The notes beneath the pieces are model-generated. The model was not told the DNA's origin. It searched no databases and worked only from the letters and a program-made list of their open reading frames with translations. Shown here in pieces: positions 26,563 to 37,080 of a DNA stretch of 64,000 nucleotides; the first letter of the stretch is position 1, and the number at the start of each line of letters is the position of its first letter. The position numbers and the translations under genes were made by a program. The DNA lies in NCBI GenBank assembly GCA_902729315.2, contig LR746267.1, forward strand, positions 1,175,001 through 1,239,000, in the 5' to 3' direction. The DNA is from Spirodela intermedia. Taxonomy: Eukaryota > Streptophyta > Magnoliopsida > Alismatales > Araceae.

Positions 26563-26664
26563 AGGTCAACGGGCATCTTCAACCCAGCTCCCCAAGAAAC
26601 TATATTCATTCCAAAATTCCCCTGATTATAAAGATATAATCAGCGTGTCATCAGTTTTTTGTGT

Positions 26665-26670
26665 AATAAA
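26665..26670 (+). terminator. Possible polyadenylation signal of the sulfurase gene
   Basis: AATAAA lies 103 bases after the TAG stop codon at 26560-26562, followed by T-rich DNA. The convergent PPR gene ends at 26872, so the two 3' untranslated regions probably meet or overlap. Confidence 0.4.
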
Positions 26671-26871
26671 TAACGTTTCTTATTTGTGAATTAATTTTTT
26701 CATATTTCAGATTCTGAGAAATCAGACATCCATGGGCTCTGCTGATCCAGTGGTCGTAGCAGCAATCGACTTCTAATGAAATGAATGGCTCCTTTTTTAG
26801 CTCTGTTCTTCTCACGTACGATTCCATGGAGGACCCAGATGATCGAGCAGCGAAGCACAGCCTGAGCTTCT

Positions 26872-28521
26872 TCACCCCCCGGATGGCGTCGCCGTTGCCG
26901 TCGCCGGCGACAGCCACCCCCCCTCTCCTCCTCCGCCACCTCCACCACCTCCACCACCTCCACCACCACCGGGGATTAACTCCACGACGCTCCTCCCCAC
27001 CTCCTTCCGAGCTCCCACCCCCTCCATCGCCGCCCTCGCCGCAGCCGCCTCCTCCCACCGGCCGGCAGCGGCGTAGGCATTCGCCACCTGCACGTACCTC
27101 CCCGGATCCTTCGGCTCCAGCGAGATCATCCTCCTCCCCACGCGCTCCCCCACGGCGGCGCTCCGGTGGCTCCGACAACCCGCCGCCACCGCCCCCCACT
27201 GCGCCGCCTCCGGCTCCATGGGCATGGAGCTGACCACCTTCTCCGCCTCCTCCACCATCCCCGCCCTCGCCAGCAGGTCCGCCAGGCACCCGTAGTGCTC
27301 ACGGTGGCGCTCCACGCCGAGCTCGGCCATGGCGGCGAAGGCCTCGCGGCCTTCTCTCACTAGCCCGGAATGGGCGCAGGCCCTGAGGACGGCGACGAAG
27401 GTGGACCCGTCGGGCGGCGGCGCACCGGCGCCGATCATCCGCCGGAAGAGCTCCAGCGCTGCCGGTCCCCGCCCGTGCAGGGCGAGCCCGCTGATCATGA
27501 CGTTGCAGAGCACCACGTCCGGGAAGGGGACGGCGGCGAAGACCTGCAGCGCCGCCTCCAAGCTGCCGCATTTGCAGTACATGTCCCCCAGCGCCGCCGC
27601 TAGCTGTGGGTTTTCCGCCGGCGATAGGCGGCGGCGGAGGGCGAGGAGATGGAGCCACCGCCCATAGTGGAGGTCCCCCAAGTGGGTGCAGGCAGTGAGG
27701 GCGCTGACCACGGCGACGGCGTCGGGGAGGAGGCCGCCGCCGTTGACCTGCATGTTCTTGAATAGGGTCAGCGCCTGCGAGTGCTCCCCGCAGCGGATGC
27801 AGCCGTCGATCATGGCGCTCCAGGAGATCAGATTCCTGTGCGGCATTCTCTCGAACAGACTCCAGGCTTCTCGGAGCTCCCCATTCTTGCCATAAGCAGA
27901 GATCATGGTGTTCCAGGGGATGGGATCTGGGCTCGGACTTTCGTCGAACAACTTCCGGGCGTCCTGGAGGAGGCCCATTCCGCAATACATGGCCATGAGG
28001 GAATTCCTCACCACCGCCGCCAATTCGACGCCGCACTTCATCATCTGCCCATGAAGCAGCTTCCCCTCCGCCACCGCCGCCGGTGGCGGGCCGGCGGCGC
28101 AGGCCTTGGCGAGGAGGGCGAAGGTGTACCCAGTGGGCGGCGCTGCCACCGCAGTGCGCATGCGGAAGTAGAGCTGGAGAGAGGCTGCCGGCGGCGAGCG
28201 GCGGCGGGATTGGGCGGCGATGAAGGCGTTCCAGGTGTAAGCGTCGGGTTGGTGGAGGGAGTCGAAAACGGCGGTGGTGTAGGCGGCGGGGGCGGCGGCG
28301 CATTGGCGGAGGAGGGCATCGAGGAGGCGGCTGGCGGCGAAGCGGTGGCGTAGGGCGCCGGAGGAGAGTGATAGAGCGTGAAGAGCGCGGAGGTCAACGC
28401 GGCGGCGGGTGCAGCGGGCTTCTTCTTCGAGGAGGAGGAGGATGGGATGAGGGGAGGACGGGGAGGACGAGGAGGAGGAGGTGGTGAAGTTCCGGCATTT
28501 CTGGAGGGCTGTGGTCCGCAT
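26872..28521 (-). CDS. Intronless PLS-class (E-type) pentatricopeptide repeat protein, 549 residues
   Basis: PPR proteins of this class bind organellar RNA and act in C-to-U editing or RNA processing. The N terminus (MRTTALQKCRNFTTSS, Ser-rich) resembles a mitochondrial or plastid presequence. About ten helical repeats follow from residue 90, with typical words such as YTWNAFIAAQ, VRNSLMAMYC, IPWNTMISAYGKNGEL, ISWSAMIDGC, DMYCKCGSLEAALQVF and STFVAVLRACAHSGLV. An E-type region begins near AAQWGAVAAGCRSH and includes LEPKDPGRYVQVANAYAAAGRW. There is no DYW deaminase domain. The C terminus ends in a run of 15 Gly interrupted only near its end, then a Thr/Ala/Ser tail, which is unusual. Very GC-rich compared with its neighbours; intronless as most PPR genes are. 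It converges on the sulfurase gene. Confidence 0.93.
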   Translation of the reverse strand: MRTTALQKCRNFTTSSSSSSPSSPHPILLLLEEEARCTRRRVDLRALHALSLSSGALRHRFAASRLLDALLRQCAAAPAAYTTAVFDSLHQPDAYTWNAFIAAQSRRRSPPAASLQLYFRMRTAVAAPPTGYTFALLAKACAAGPPPAAVAEGKLLHGQMMKCGVELAAVVRNSLMAMYCGMGLLQDARKLFDESPSPDPIPWNTMISAYGKNGELREAWSLFERMPHRNLISWSAMIDGCIRCGEHSQALTLFKNMQVNGGGLLPDAVAVVSALTACTHLGDLHYGRWLHLLALRRRLSPAENPQLAAALGDMYCKCGSLEAALQVFAAVPFPDVVLCNVMISGLALHGRGPAALELFRRMIGAGAPPPDGSTFVAVLRACAHSGLVREGREAFAAMAELGVERHREHYGCLADLLARAGMVEEAEKVVSSMPMEPEAAQWGAVAAGCRSHRSAAVGERVGRRMISLEPKDPGRYVQVANAYAAAGRWEEAAAARAAMEGVGARKEVGRSVVELIPGGGGGGGGGGGGGGGEGGWLSPATATATPSGG

Positions 28522-29042
28522 GGGCTGAGCGGGTTCTTCCCATCAACGTCTGCGGCATGCCCGACAGTAGTACTGGTGCAGTGGGAAGAGAGGGAGAGCC
28601 GCTGCAGCTCTCTCTCTCATTCTCTCACTCTCTCTCTCTCTCGATCCATATATAAAGAGTTCCCAAATGGAGAAGTTTTCTATAGTTCTCTATATTACTG
28701 AGAAAGTAGTCTTCCGCAGTATCCTTGTTCCTCTCAAGAAAGGCTCTCTCTCTCTCTCTCGCTCGGTCGCTCTCGGTGTATATACAGAGTTCCCAAATGC
28801 AGAGGTCTTCCCCAGTAACCCTCCTCTCTCCATAGTTCTTTGTACTACTGAGAAAGTCCTCAGTATCCTTCCTCCTCTCAAGAAAGACTCTCTCTCTCTC
28901 TCTCTCTCTCGGTGTACATACAGAGTTCCCAAATGCAGGAGTCAGCCTAAGTAGCTCTCTTCTCTCTATAGTTCTCTTCAGTACTGAGAAAGTAGTCTTC
29001 CTTCTCCCACGAAAGACGATCTCTCTCTCTCTCTCTCTCTCT
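28522..29042 (-). promoter_or_regulatory. Tandemly triplicated upstream region of the PPR gene
   Basis: Directly upstream of the PPR start, three related units of about 126-140 bases repeat. Each has a CT-rich tract (GA on the gene strand), then a TATATA or TGTACATA word, the anchor AGTTCCCAAATG (28658, 28798, 28924), then ACTGAGAAAGT and CTCAAGAAAG words. The first unit carries an ATATATAAA/TTTATATAT word about 125-135 bases upstream of the ATG that may serve as the TATA box. Open frames through the block arise from the repeats and are not genes. Confidence 0.75.
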
Positions 29043-29352
29043 TGCCATGGAGTCAAACTCTAGTCAACGTAGTAGTTCAACTTTGGCCTCTTTCAGGCCT
29101 GTTCGAACACGGCAGTCAACGTAAAAAGGACGGGCAAGCCAATCAGGAGGCCCCCACAGAAGAACACCTTCTAAGACAAAATGTGAGGGTAGCAGCTGAA
29201 AGTGATGAATTCATGATGATCTGAAAAACATGGACGTTCTGAGAAAACTTCAATAAGATCTTGAGAAAAAACGCTAGGAAAATCATAAAAATCAAATATC
29301 CCAATATTTCCATAATTAGACCCACAACCCCCAAGAAAAACGTTGACCCGAG

Positions 29353-29736
29353 TCATATTCTTACGATTTGGGTGCAAAAATCGATGTTCTTTCTCATCGC
29401 GGCTTGGGCTTCAGAGGTCAACGCCGTGGCGGTGGCCATGATCCCTGTCTCCCATGCAGCGTATGCTGACGACTCTGATTCCTTGGTCATGCTCTTCATC
29501 TCCACCAACCATATGTCTACAATATTATCTGCATATTCCATAAAGTTCCTGATCCTAATTACCACCATAATCTTATGAGTTTCTTGGTCCGAAGAGGCAT
29601 CTGATGTAACCCACCCTGACTGGAAACTTGCCAATTGCAAAGATATCATTCTCTGGCTAGAATTAGATGGGCCTTTGGTTACTGATGACCTTCTGGGTTT
29701 GAACTCATCTATCTCATCTCCCGTTGACCTTGCCAT
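29353..29736 (-). CDS. Hypothetical 127-residue open frame, function unknown
   Basis: An ATG-initiated frame on the minus strand begins MARSTGDEIDEFKPRRSS and ends in FCTQIVRI. Its composition is not low-complexity and looks protein-like, but I recognise no domain, and it may be an exon of a larger gene, a relic or chance. The region just upstream (29704-29910) is duplicated and would repeat the start of the frame. Confidence 0.2.
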   Translation of the reverse strand: MARSTGDEIDEFKPRRSSVTKGPSNSSQRMISLQLASFQSGWVTSDASSDQETHKIMVVIRIRNFMEYADNIVDIWLVEMKSMTKESESSAYAAWETGIMATATALTSEAQAAMRKNIDFCTQIVRI

Positions 29737-29910
29737 TCTGGGAAATCTCAGAGCTGCGAGAGACTAGCTGCCTGTCTTCCCCTTGACCTTTGGCCGCCAC
29801 GAGCTTGGGATCGAACCCACCTCATCTCATCTCATCACCCATTGACCTTGCCATGCTGGGAAATCTCAGAGCTGTGAGAGACGGTCTATCTGTCTTCCTC
29901 TTGGCCGCCA
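29704..29910. repeat. Tandem duplication of about 95 bp
   Basis: Bases 29704-29799 and 29821-29910 share CTCATCTC, then TTGACCTTGCCAT, then CTGGGAAATCTCAGAGCTG, then TGGCCGCCA. The second copy is slightly shorter. Confidence 0.85.
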
Positions 29911-30413
29911 TTGAGCCTCTGAATAGCGACGGTCTTCTTTTCATTCTGTGGCAAAACCGCCGTAGTTGCACGGGCTTCTCGTTCATGCAGACGGGGCCAA
30001 AATGGTGCTGTTCTTCTGGGATCCAGCATCATGCTTCGGCTATAATGGGAAGCAATTTAGGTCAAGATGTTGATAAATATAGGGGGACGGTTTCACCATA
30101 GTCATCTGCTCCGACGTCGTTTTGACCTTTCAGGTAAAAGCAGAGAGGAGTGGAGCTGAAAACCGGCGGCGTGAATGGCAATGGGAACGTCCAACATTCC
30201 ATGCAGAGGCAGAAATTTTTTCTCTCGCAGTTAAAAAGTTGGACCTAATCGCTGATGATCAGCGGTTTTCCTGTCAATGTCAAAACCGCCGGAGGTACTG
30301 AGACGGATTCGCTAGAGATTTCCCCACGTATTAGAACATTGCGAACTGCCAAGAACAGATGCGATAGACGGGTATTACTCTAGTCGTTGTTTTTGGTTTG
30401 AATCGGGTTTCAA
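29911..30413. other. Non-coding, no recognised element
   Basis: Intergenic DNA upstream of the PPR gene. No motif, repeat or gene was recognised here. Confidence 0.4.
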
Positions 30414-30458
30414 CTCTCTCTCTTCTCTCTCTTCTCTCTCTTCTCTCTCTCTTTCTCT
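30414..30458. repeat. CT-rich microsatellite
   Basis: Repeats of TCTCTCTTCTCTC about 13 bases long, followed by a short CT run. Confidence 0.85.
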
Positions 30459-31145
30459 TACTTACCCTTCCTCCAAGGAAAGGAACGCCATCTATGTTTC
30501 TTCTGAGGCCGGAGGGACAAGATTTTCAACTGTCCTCTGGGGTCTCGAACCTACCGCGTGACCTGGCGGCCCACCACCCGTTCTGGAATTCAAACAGTTT
30601 TGACCCACTGGACGGAGTCTCCCCCAGGTAACTTCCGGAGATGTTTTCTCGGTCTTCCCCCTCGCATTCAGATCATTATCATATGTATTTAGGATTGACT
30701 AACACTCTCTCCCGAAGAAAAACTCCCAAGGAACAAAGAATGAGAAAGATAGATAGATCGAGAGAGAGAGAGGGAGGGAGAGATACAGCGAGCGCGAAGA
30801 ATAAGGGAAAGAAGACAAGAATTGATGGAAGAAAGGGATATCGGCAGCTGTTAATTGAATTCTGTGGGCATGATTCATCTGGAACCTCCTGTCAGAGAGA
30901 AGAGAGGCCCTTCTCCGTCCACCGGTTACCCTTGTCAACAGGCGCCGACCACAGCGCCTCACTTCCTCCGCCGGCCGCCGCTCACCCTCGTGGAGTGGCC
31001 TCCCTTCTCTGAAAGACAACGTCCCCGGTCTCCCGACCACGTCGTCCTCCTCAAGCTCCATTAATGGACGGAAATCCGACCAGGTCGGGTCTCTCGTTTT
31101 CCTCAAGATCACTTCTTCTCCACGAGCCACTACTTCGGACCTCTC

Positions 31146-31149
<4 letters not shown>
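30459..31149. other. Intergenic, weak open frames only
   Basis: A minus-strand frame at 30699-31130 (143 codons) begins MARGEEVILRKTRDP but passes into Ser/Leu repeats from a GA tract near 30755-30785. No domain is recognised and it is not called as a gene. Confidence 0.35.
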
Positions 31150-31180
<31 letters not shown>

Positions 31181-31213
31181 CTCCCTCTTTCTCTCTCTAT
31201 CTCTCTGTGTGTC
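31150..31213. repeat. CT-rich microsatellite
   Basis: A pure (CT)n run at 31150-31176 followed by interrupted CT up to 31213. Confidence 0.9.
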
Positions 31214-32459
31214 AGCTGTCTGTGGTGAAAACTGCATGTGGGTCCGGCTTGGCGGATTCGGAGGAGTTTTTCAAGCGAAAATACTAGTATATTTAAGACG
31301 AGATTACTAACATATTGGATACTACGTCTTAATCGTCTATTAATCAGAATAAATGAATTAATTATCACATCGACCAACGACTCCGTCTGCCTACCGTCCA
31401 CAGCCGATGACTATCCGAAATCGGTTGGCCCGTTGCTTACGTGCGGGCCCGCCGTGCTGCCACGTAAGAATTGACCGGGTCAAACCGACGCGCATTGATT
31501 AGCTGTCACTCTGAACTCCAAATTTCTTCCTCAGTTCCACATTTTACGCCTTCCCTCGCTCTCCCTAACTCGCCTTCCCCCTCCAAGATTCTCGACCTTA
31601 TCTCCTCAATTACCTCTAAAAATAATAAAATTTGAATTCTGCCCTATCAGTATCTTTCTCCCCCCGTTCACCCACAACTTCTCCTTCTCTCTCTTGTTCT
31701 TCCGTTCTTTGCGGGGAACAAACGCGTCCTGGAGAGGTAAATCAGAGAGGAAAAGCTTGATGGGGGGTTGAAATGAAAATTCGCCATCGACTGAGGATGT
31801 CTCTATCAGAGAGGATCTTAAGGTTCTTAATGACAAGATGTCTATAACTGATAGTCTGGTCGAGGAGGCCGGAGTTCACTAAATGAACCAGGGAGGAGCA
31901 GGGAAGATCATGATCCCGGAAGCAGATGACGGGATTTGGGGAGTGACGACCGGTCCTGATGATCTTGACTGATTTGAACCGACCACGGATCCTCACCACA
32001 AAGGGAAAGATGACCAAGTCTTGATGGTTGACTTCAGTAGCCATCTCTCAAATGGAGATTCTCTCTGGTTCGTGATCTTGCGCCGCTTTGATGGATGGAG
32101 CCCAGCTGTTAGATGCCACGGTTCCAGGGTTCCTCTCAGAGAGAGAGAAAGAGGGGGAGAGAGAGAGATGTGGAGAGGATGATCAACCTCTTTCCAAAGT
32201 GGGGGTAGTATTTTATTGACCAGTTCTACGAAAGGAAAGTCAGCAAATGTGGAAATTGTGTCCAGTCAAGTGGCAGAATGGCGAGGACGATGCCGAAGGA
32301 TGGCGCTGCGGCATCATGGCGATTGTCTCTTTCGTAATAATTAGTTTAATCTAGCGGATTGTTCTTCCACCTGCTTGAATCCATGTTCTGGGCTCACAGC
32401 ATAACCCATCAGAGATGGTGTAAATCATAACACGTATATAACTGAGTTAGGAGCGAGCG

Positions 32460-32462
<3 letters not shown>
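31214..32462. other. Intergenic; a minus-strand frame of 100 codons of unknown meaning
   Basis: A frame at 31742-32044 (minus) starts with ATG (MATEVNHQDLVIFPFVV) and has protein-like composition, but no recognised family and no clear splice partners. A GA-rich stretch at 32138-32170 lies upstream of it, as upstream of the firm genes here. Evidence is too weak for a gene call. The rest shows nothing. Confidence 0.3.
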
Positions 32463-32495
<33 letters not shown>

Positions 32496-32648
32496 ACAAA
32501 GAAGGCAAAGAACGAGTTTAGAGATAGATCGATGAAAATATATACACAGAGAGAGAAGTCCAAAGAGAAGAGTAGAGGGAGATTGATGATTAGAGACAGA
32601 GTGTCTGTGTGATAAGGGAGATAATAACGGAGATCGTGATCAAAGATC

Positions 32649-32703
<55 letters not shown>
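32463..32703. repeat. Two (GA)n microsatellites with GA-rich DNA between
   Basis: Pure GA runs at 32463-32491 and 32652-32703, separated by purine-rich sequence with TAGAGATAGATCGATG-like words. Confidence 0.95.
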
Positions 32704-32705
<2 letters not shown>

Positions 32706-33080
32706 CCCAATTAAAACCTGTCTGAGACAGCAAAATTCTTCCTGATCACGGAGGATTCCTATGACCTGATACGAACCCCAGAATCACCCATCATCCAATG
32801 CCCACATAATCTCCGAGTATGACGCATATACAATTTTATATTTCTCGACAGCATTTATCCTACAAAAATGTCGTCCGACCATGGGAAAATAGTCCGGTCA
32901 AAGAAGCACCCAGGATACTGCAGAAATAGTAGCCGACAGGAACCAGGAAGGTTCTCGCAGGCGGAAAATCACGGCTGATTTGAACTTCAGACCGTCCACC
33001 CGAGAACCGGCGGGAACGACTTTAGATAGAGACAATGCACTTATTGTGTGGTTCCGAGAAGCAGTTACACTCGGCATTCA
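32704..33080. other. Upstream region of the NAC gene
   Basis: Non-coding with mixed base composition. No transposon or additional gene is recognised; it is likely to be part of the NAC gene's distal promoter. Confidence 0.4.
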
Positions 33081-33091
33081 AGGAGAGAGAG

Positions 33092-33127
<36 letters not shown>

Positions 33128-33128
33128 A
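33081..33128 (+). repeat. (GA)n tract in the NAC promoter
   Basis: An interrupted GA run ending about 65 bases before the TATA box of the NAC gene. GA runs in plant promoters are binding sites for BBR/BPC proteins; whether this one is bound is inference. Confidence 0.9.
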
Positions 33129-33194
33129 TAGAGTCTGACAGCCGTGACTTGGACCACTTGTAGTCACAGTGGTGTCCTCTTCAGGCTCGAACCC

Positions 33195-33201
33195 TATAAA
33201 A
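33195..33201 (+). promoter_or_regulatory. TATA box of the NAC gene
   Basis: CTATAAAAC lies 88-94 bases upstream of the NAC ATG at 33289. Initiation about 30 bases downstream would give a leader of roughly 60 bases. Confidence 0.6.
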
Positions 33202-33288
33202 CGGAAGGGGTTCTTCCTGCTGAGAGCCCATCAAAGTCCTCTGGGAGACAACGAAGGTTGAGGAGAAAGAAGAGGGACGACAGTAGCC

Positions 33289-33492
33289 ATGGAAAAGACG
33301 AAGAGGGAGGTGATGGAATTTGGAGACGGGGGAAGGGAGGAGCGGGTTCTCCCCGGCTTCCGTTTTCATCCCACGGATGAGGAGCTCGTGGGATTCTATC
33401 TCCGGAGGAAGGTAGAGAGGAAGCCCATCAGCATAGAAATCATCAAGCATGTGGACATCTACAAGTACGATCCTTGGGATCTTCCAAGTAAG

Positions 33493-33540
<48 letters not shown>

Positions 33541-35177
33541 CCTCCATTCCTCCACCTCTCATCAATCCTTCTTTCGTGAAGCTCGAAAATGTTATCAGAA
33601 CCCGTCTTGCGTCAAAGATTTCAATTTCCTTCCTTCGATTCAGTCTCTTTCTCTCTCCCCCCCTCCTTGCCTCTCTTTAGCTCTTTCCTCCTCGAATTCC
33701 TAGAGTCTGAAAAAATTTCAACCTGTTACGGAATGTTAACAGTCATTCAGAGTAGCAATTAATTAATCCGAGAAACCATGGACCATTCTATCCATTAATT
33801 GTTATTAAATTCTCATTGGGGGGATGAGAAGGGTACTACAGAAGGTCCAATATCATTAATGCGTCCTACTTAGATGAATGAACCAAAGCTATGTACTTGA
33901 GCCGTTTTACTCACCAAGATCGAGACTCCATAACCCCTCAACAACCACGTCTGAACCCTTCAACTCCATTTTCAATTGCCAATCAGGAAACCCACCCAGA
34001 TCCCAAGTTGGAGAAATCTGATTGGCATCTAGTGTGAATGGAGGTTCGCTGTAGACGACTCTTATCAAATTTGAGCACAGATCAACAGCGAGGAAACGCC
34101 ACACCACCTCCTTTCCTTTTCGATCAGTGCAATGAAACTTTGACTTCTACGCGCATCGTAGTTATCGGACCAGAAACAAGAGGACCACACAAGCATTATA
34201 ATAATATGATATTTGACGGAGAGGTATCAAACTCTCACACGGATTTTCTTTAATTACGATTAATGGCTTAAAATATACGTTGTATTCTAACAAAAAAAGG
34301 TGTTCTCTACGTATAATCACATGTAAATGCGATAGTTATCGATTTTGGGCGAGCCAGTTCGATTTTCTTACCAGTTTTCTTTTCTTGAAGATTTTGAAGG
34401 GGTCAACAGCCATGGGAACAAGGAGTGGTACTTCTTCTGCATGAGGGGGAGGAAGTACAGGAACAGCATACGGCCCAACCGGGTCACCGGGTCCGGCTTC
34501 TGGAAGGCAACCGGGATCGACAGGCCCATATATACGGGCGGCAGCGGCGGCGGTGACTGCATCGGCCTGAAGAAGTCCCTAGTCTACTACCGGGGCTGCG
34601 CCGGGAAGGGCACCAAGACCGACTGGATGATGCACGAATTCCGCCTTCCCTCCCCCGGTTGCGGCGGAGATGACGGCCGTGGCGGCTCACAGGAAGCGGT
34701 GAGGATCTCTCTTTTCGTCTATCTTCACCTCGTCATCGTCTCCAAGCCTTCGGCATCTAACGCCGACTCTCTCGGGTGCAGGAAATGTGGACTATTTGTC
34801 GCATCTTCAAGCGCAATGTGTCGTGCAAGAGATATCCCCAGGCACAGAGATGGGAGTCTCCCGTCCCCGCCGCCGATTCAGGCTCCAAGACTAGCAGCGG
34901 TGACTCCGACGGATTCTGGGACAGCGTCGGCCACTACACGCATCCGCCGGCTCCGGCAGTCCTGGAGAGCGATTTCAACTCGGCCGCCGTCCAGTACGAG
35001 GAGAAGGTCCAGCCGTACCAGTGGACCTCGCCGGTACAATCTTCTCCGCTGCTCCTACACTCAAACCCTGTCCATGGGAATGACTTCTTCCTCAAGGACG
35101 GACTCTGGGACGAGATCGATAGGATCGCGGAGTTCTCAGTTGATCCATCCTCCCTCATTTTCGAATGTACATACTGA
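33289..35177 (+). CDS. NAC-domain transcription factor of the JUB1/ANAC042 type, 3 exons, 300 residues
   Basis: NAC factors are nuclear DNA-binding proteins; the JUB1 group acts in stress and senescence. Exons 33289-33487, 34391-34698 and 34782-35177 have GT/AG borders and consistent phases (1, then 0). The five NAC subdomains are complete: [112 protein letters not shown]. The [10 protein letters not shown] and KATGID wording and the splice positions are those I associate with ANAC042. A Gly-rich insertion (TGGSGGGD) sits between subdomains C and D. The C-terminal activation region is short and ends in [14 protein letters not shown] microsatellite starts five bases after the first 5' splice site. 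Intron 1 is 903 bases, intron 2 is 83. Confidence 0.95.
33493..33535 (+). repeat. (CT)n microsatellite at the 5' end of NAC intron 1
   Basis: A pure CT run of about 43 bases begins directly after the donor GTAAG. The remainder of intron 1 (to 34390) is ordinary AT-rich intron with pyrimidine-rich patches and shows no other element. Confidence 0.95.
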
Positions 35178-35744
35178 TTAGGCCCTTAAAGAGGAGGGTT
35201 TGTTTGACATTTTTTCCCCCTCGTTTCCCCTTTTTCTTACGGTTAAGAGTCACAATGTGGATTATAATCCATTAATAATCAGCATGTAATTATTTGTTCA
35301 TTTCATTTAAATACCCCGTTCCAGATACGACTGGTTACTGGATGCCGACCGATGGACTAATCTCCCCGGGTTCTGATCAAATCCAGAGTTTCTATACGAT
35401 TTCAGTATCGTTTTCTCTATACTTTACCAGTGGTTCAAGCATCGTCCGAGTGACTCGTGAGCTCGATAGTTCCACAAATTTCACTTCCTAAACCTAAAAG
35501 GCTGGAACCCACACGATTACAGTCAATTGTCTAAGTATTATTCCAGCAGACATCAGCTCTTCAGTTGTCTAAGCTACTGCGTTCCTCACACGCCAGAGCA
35601 ATCAGAGAGAGAGACGCTCCAACCACCGCATCCACAGTTGAAACTGTTGCAGAAGGAGAGGGATCAGAAATCTCCCGTCTTTCTATTATCCCCGCTGCCG
35701 TCTGGTAAATACGGATCGAAATCTATGAACCATTCGGGCAATCA
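35178..35744. other. NAC downstream region
   Basis: The 3' flank, without coding signal. AT-rich words such as TTAATAATCAGCATGTAAT at 35271-35289 may belong to the polyadenylation region. Nothing else recognised. Confidence 0.4.
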
Positions 35745-36440
35745 ATACGATGGCGATCTTAATCACCCACCTAGAACTCCGATGAAAAATAAATTCGGTT
35801 TAGAGAGAGAAAGCAAAGCGGAGGTGTGAGAACCCAACACGGAGCCCTTCATCGGATCGGACTAAATCTAGGTTAATTATTGATTGAAAAGAAAACCAGA
35901 CAATTGTGGGCATGCTTTATATTAACTAATACATAAAGGCTTGAAATGGGCATTGAATAGTTTCCTTTGGCTGCCTCTCTACGCTTCTTTCCGTCGAGCC
36001 AACCAGTGCAGACGGCCGGCTGTGGCGAATTGAACGGCCGCGGCTACTTGTGGATGAAATCCCGGTATTATTCAGCCCACAACTGTCGGATATCAATCAC
36101 CTGCCTAGAATCTCAGGAGGAGAAGAAACTCGGGCTAGAGTGAGAAAGCAAGACGCGAGGTGTGAGAACAAACACGGAGCCCTTCATCGGACAAGATGAA
36201 GGGCTCTAAGTTGATTATTGCCTGGAAAATAAAATCGGTCAATTGTGGGCTTCGCTGCATTAATGTGGGGTGTTCAATATAATTAATACATAAAGGCTTC
36301 ATAGGGGCATTGAATGGTTTCGTTTCATTGCCTCTCTAGTCTTCTTTCCTTCGAACCAACCGCTGCAGCCGGGCGGCAGTAATGAATTGAACGGACCTGG
36401 CCACTTGTGGATGAAATTGTAGTAATATTCAGCCTAAATA
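35745..36440. repeat. Tandem duplication with a period of about 340 bp
   Basis: The unit from about 35745 recurs from about 36088. Shared anchors are GGTGTGAGAAC, CACGGAGCCCTTCATCGGA, CAATTGTGGGC, TAATACATAAAGGCTT, GGGGCATTGAATGGTTTC-like, ATTGAACGG and ACTTGTGGATGAAAT. The copies differ by substitutions and short indels, for example an extra GATGAAGGGCTC near 36196 that repeats part of the preceding text. No coding capacity. Confidence 0.85.
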
Positions 36441-36850
36441 AATTTCTGTTAATGAATGGAACCACCCATAAATGAATTTTGAAAAAAAATTAAGACGAGT
36501 TTACATTGCATGGCCTCTCTCTCTCTTTCTCTCTCATTAGGTCGCCGACGAAAAATAATATCGGTGTGACTCAGCTCTTACCACGGGGCGGCTCCTCAAT
36601 CTCTCTCTCCATAACCTTCCATGCGTCTCTACGCGTGGAGAAGATCTTGGCGTGGGTTTCCACAGCACTTTTCTCACTGAGCTTTATCGTTCAGTATTCT
36701 CTCTCGACGAGGAGAAGAGGACGCATATTCCAAATCTGATAGGAAGCACGCAGGTGATGACGGAAGGACAGGCGTCATGGAACCACCACAACAAACGATG
36801 TGTTATCTCCCAATCTGTTTCTGTATCTCTCTCTCGATCGCTCTCATTCT
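36441..36850. other. Intergenic with short CT runs
   Basis: No gene or element recognised. CT runs occur at 36515-36535 and 36820-36850. Confidence 0.4.
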
Positions 36851-37080
36851 CTCGGCTGCTCACATGACTTTGCATGTGATATCAACGTGTTGTCTTGCCG
36901 TTCAAACTCTCTCTCTCTCTCTCTCTCCCTCGCTCGCTCTCCCTCTCTCGGCTGCTCACATGACTTTGCATGCGATATCAACGTGTTGTCTTGTCGTTCA
37001 AACTCCCTCTCTCTCTCTCTCTCTCATAATGCTTATGGTGGAACGCCAGTCTTCGTCTTGCCGTTCAAACCTTCTCTCTC
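36851..37080. repeat. 96-bp tandem repeat with CT tract
   Basis: Units starting at 36851 and 36947 share CTCGGCTGCTCACATGACTT, then GCATG-GATATCAACGTG, then TTGTCTTG-CGTTCAAACTC, followed by a CT run. The last part (CTTGCCGTTCAAACC plus CT) occurs again near 37055-37080 and near 37268-37298, so the array has decayed copies downstream. Confidence 0.85.

Noticed and set aside
26781-28353. Several long frames on both strands over the PPR gene (150, 212, 190 and 334 codons)
   Set aside because: They are shadows produced by the GC-rich PPR coding sequence and consist of Arg/Pro/Ala repeats without domains.
28625-29056. Glu/Arg-rich frames in the region upstream of the PPR gene
   Set aside because: They come from the GA tracts and the tandem unit, with no independent coding signal.
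4008-35177. Functional cluster of the sulfurase and the stress-type NAC gene
   Set aside because: The genes are separated by a PPR gene and long non-coding DNA, have different layouts, and plants rarely cluster such genes; the proximity is probably chance.
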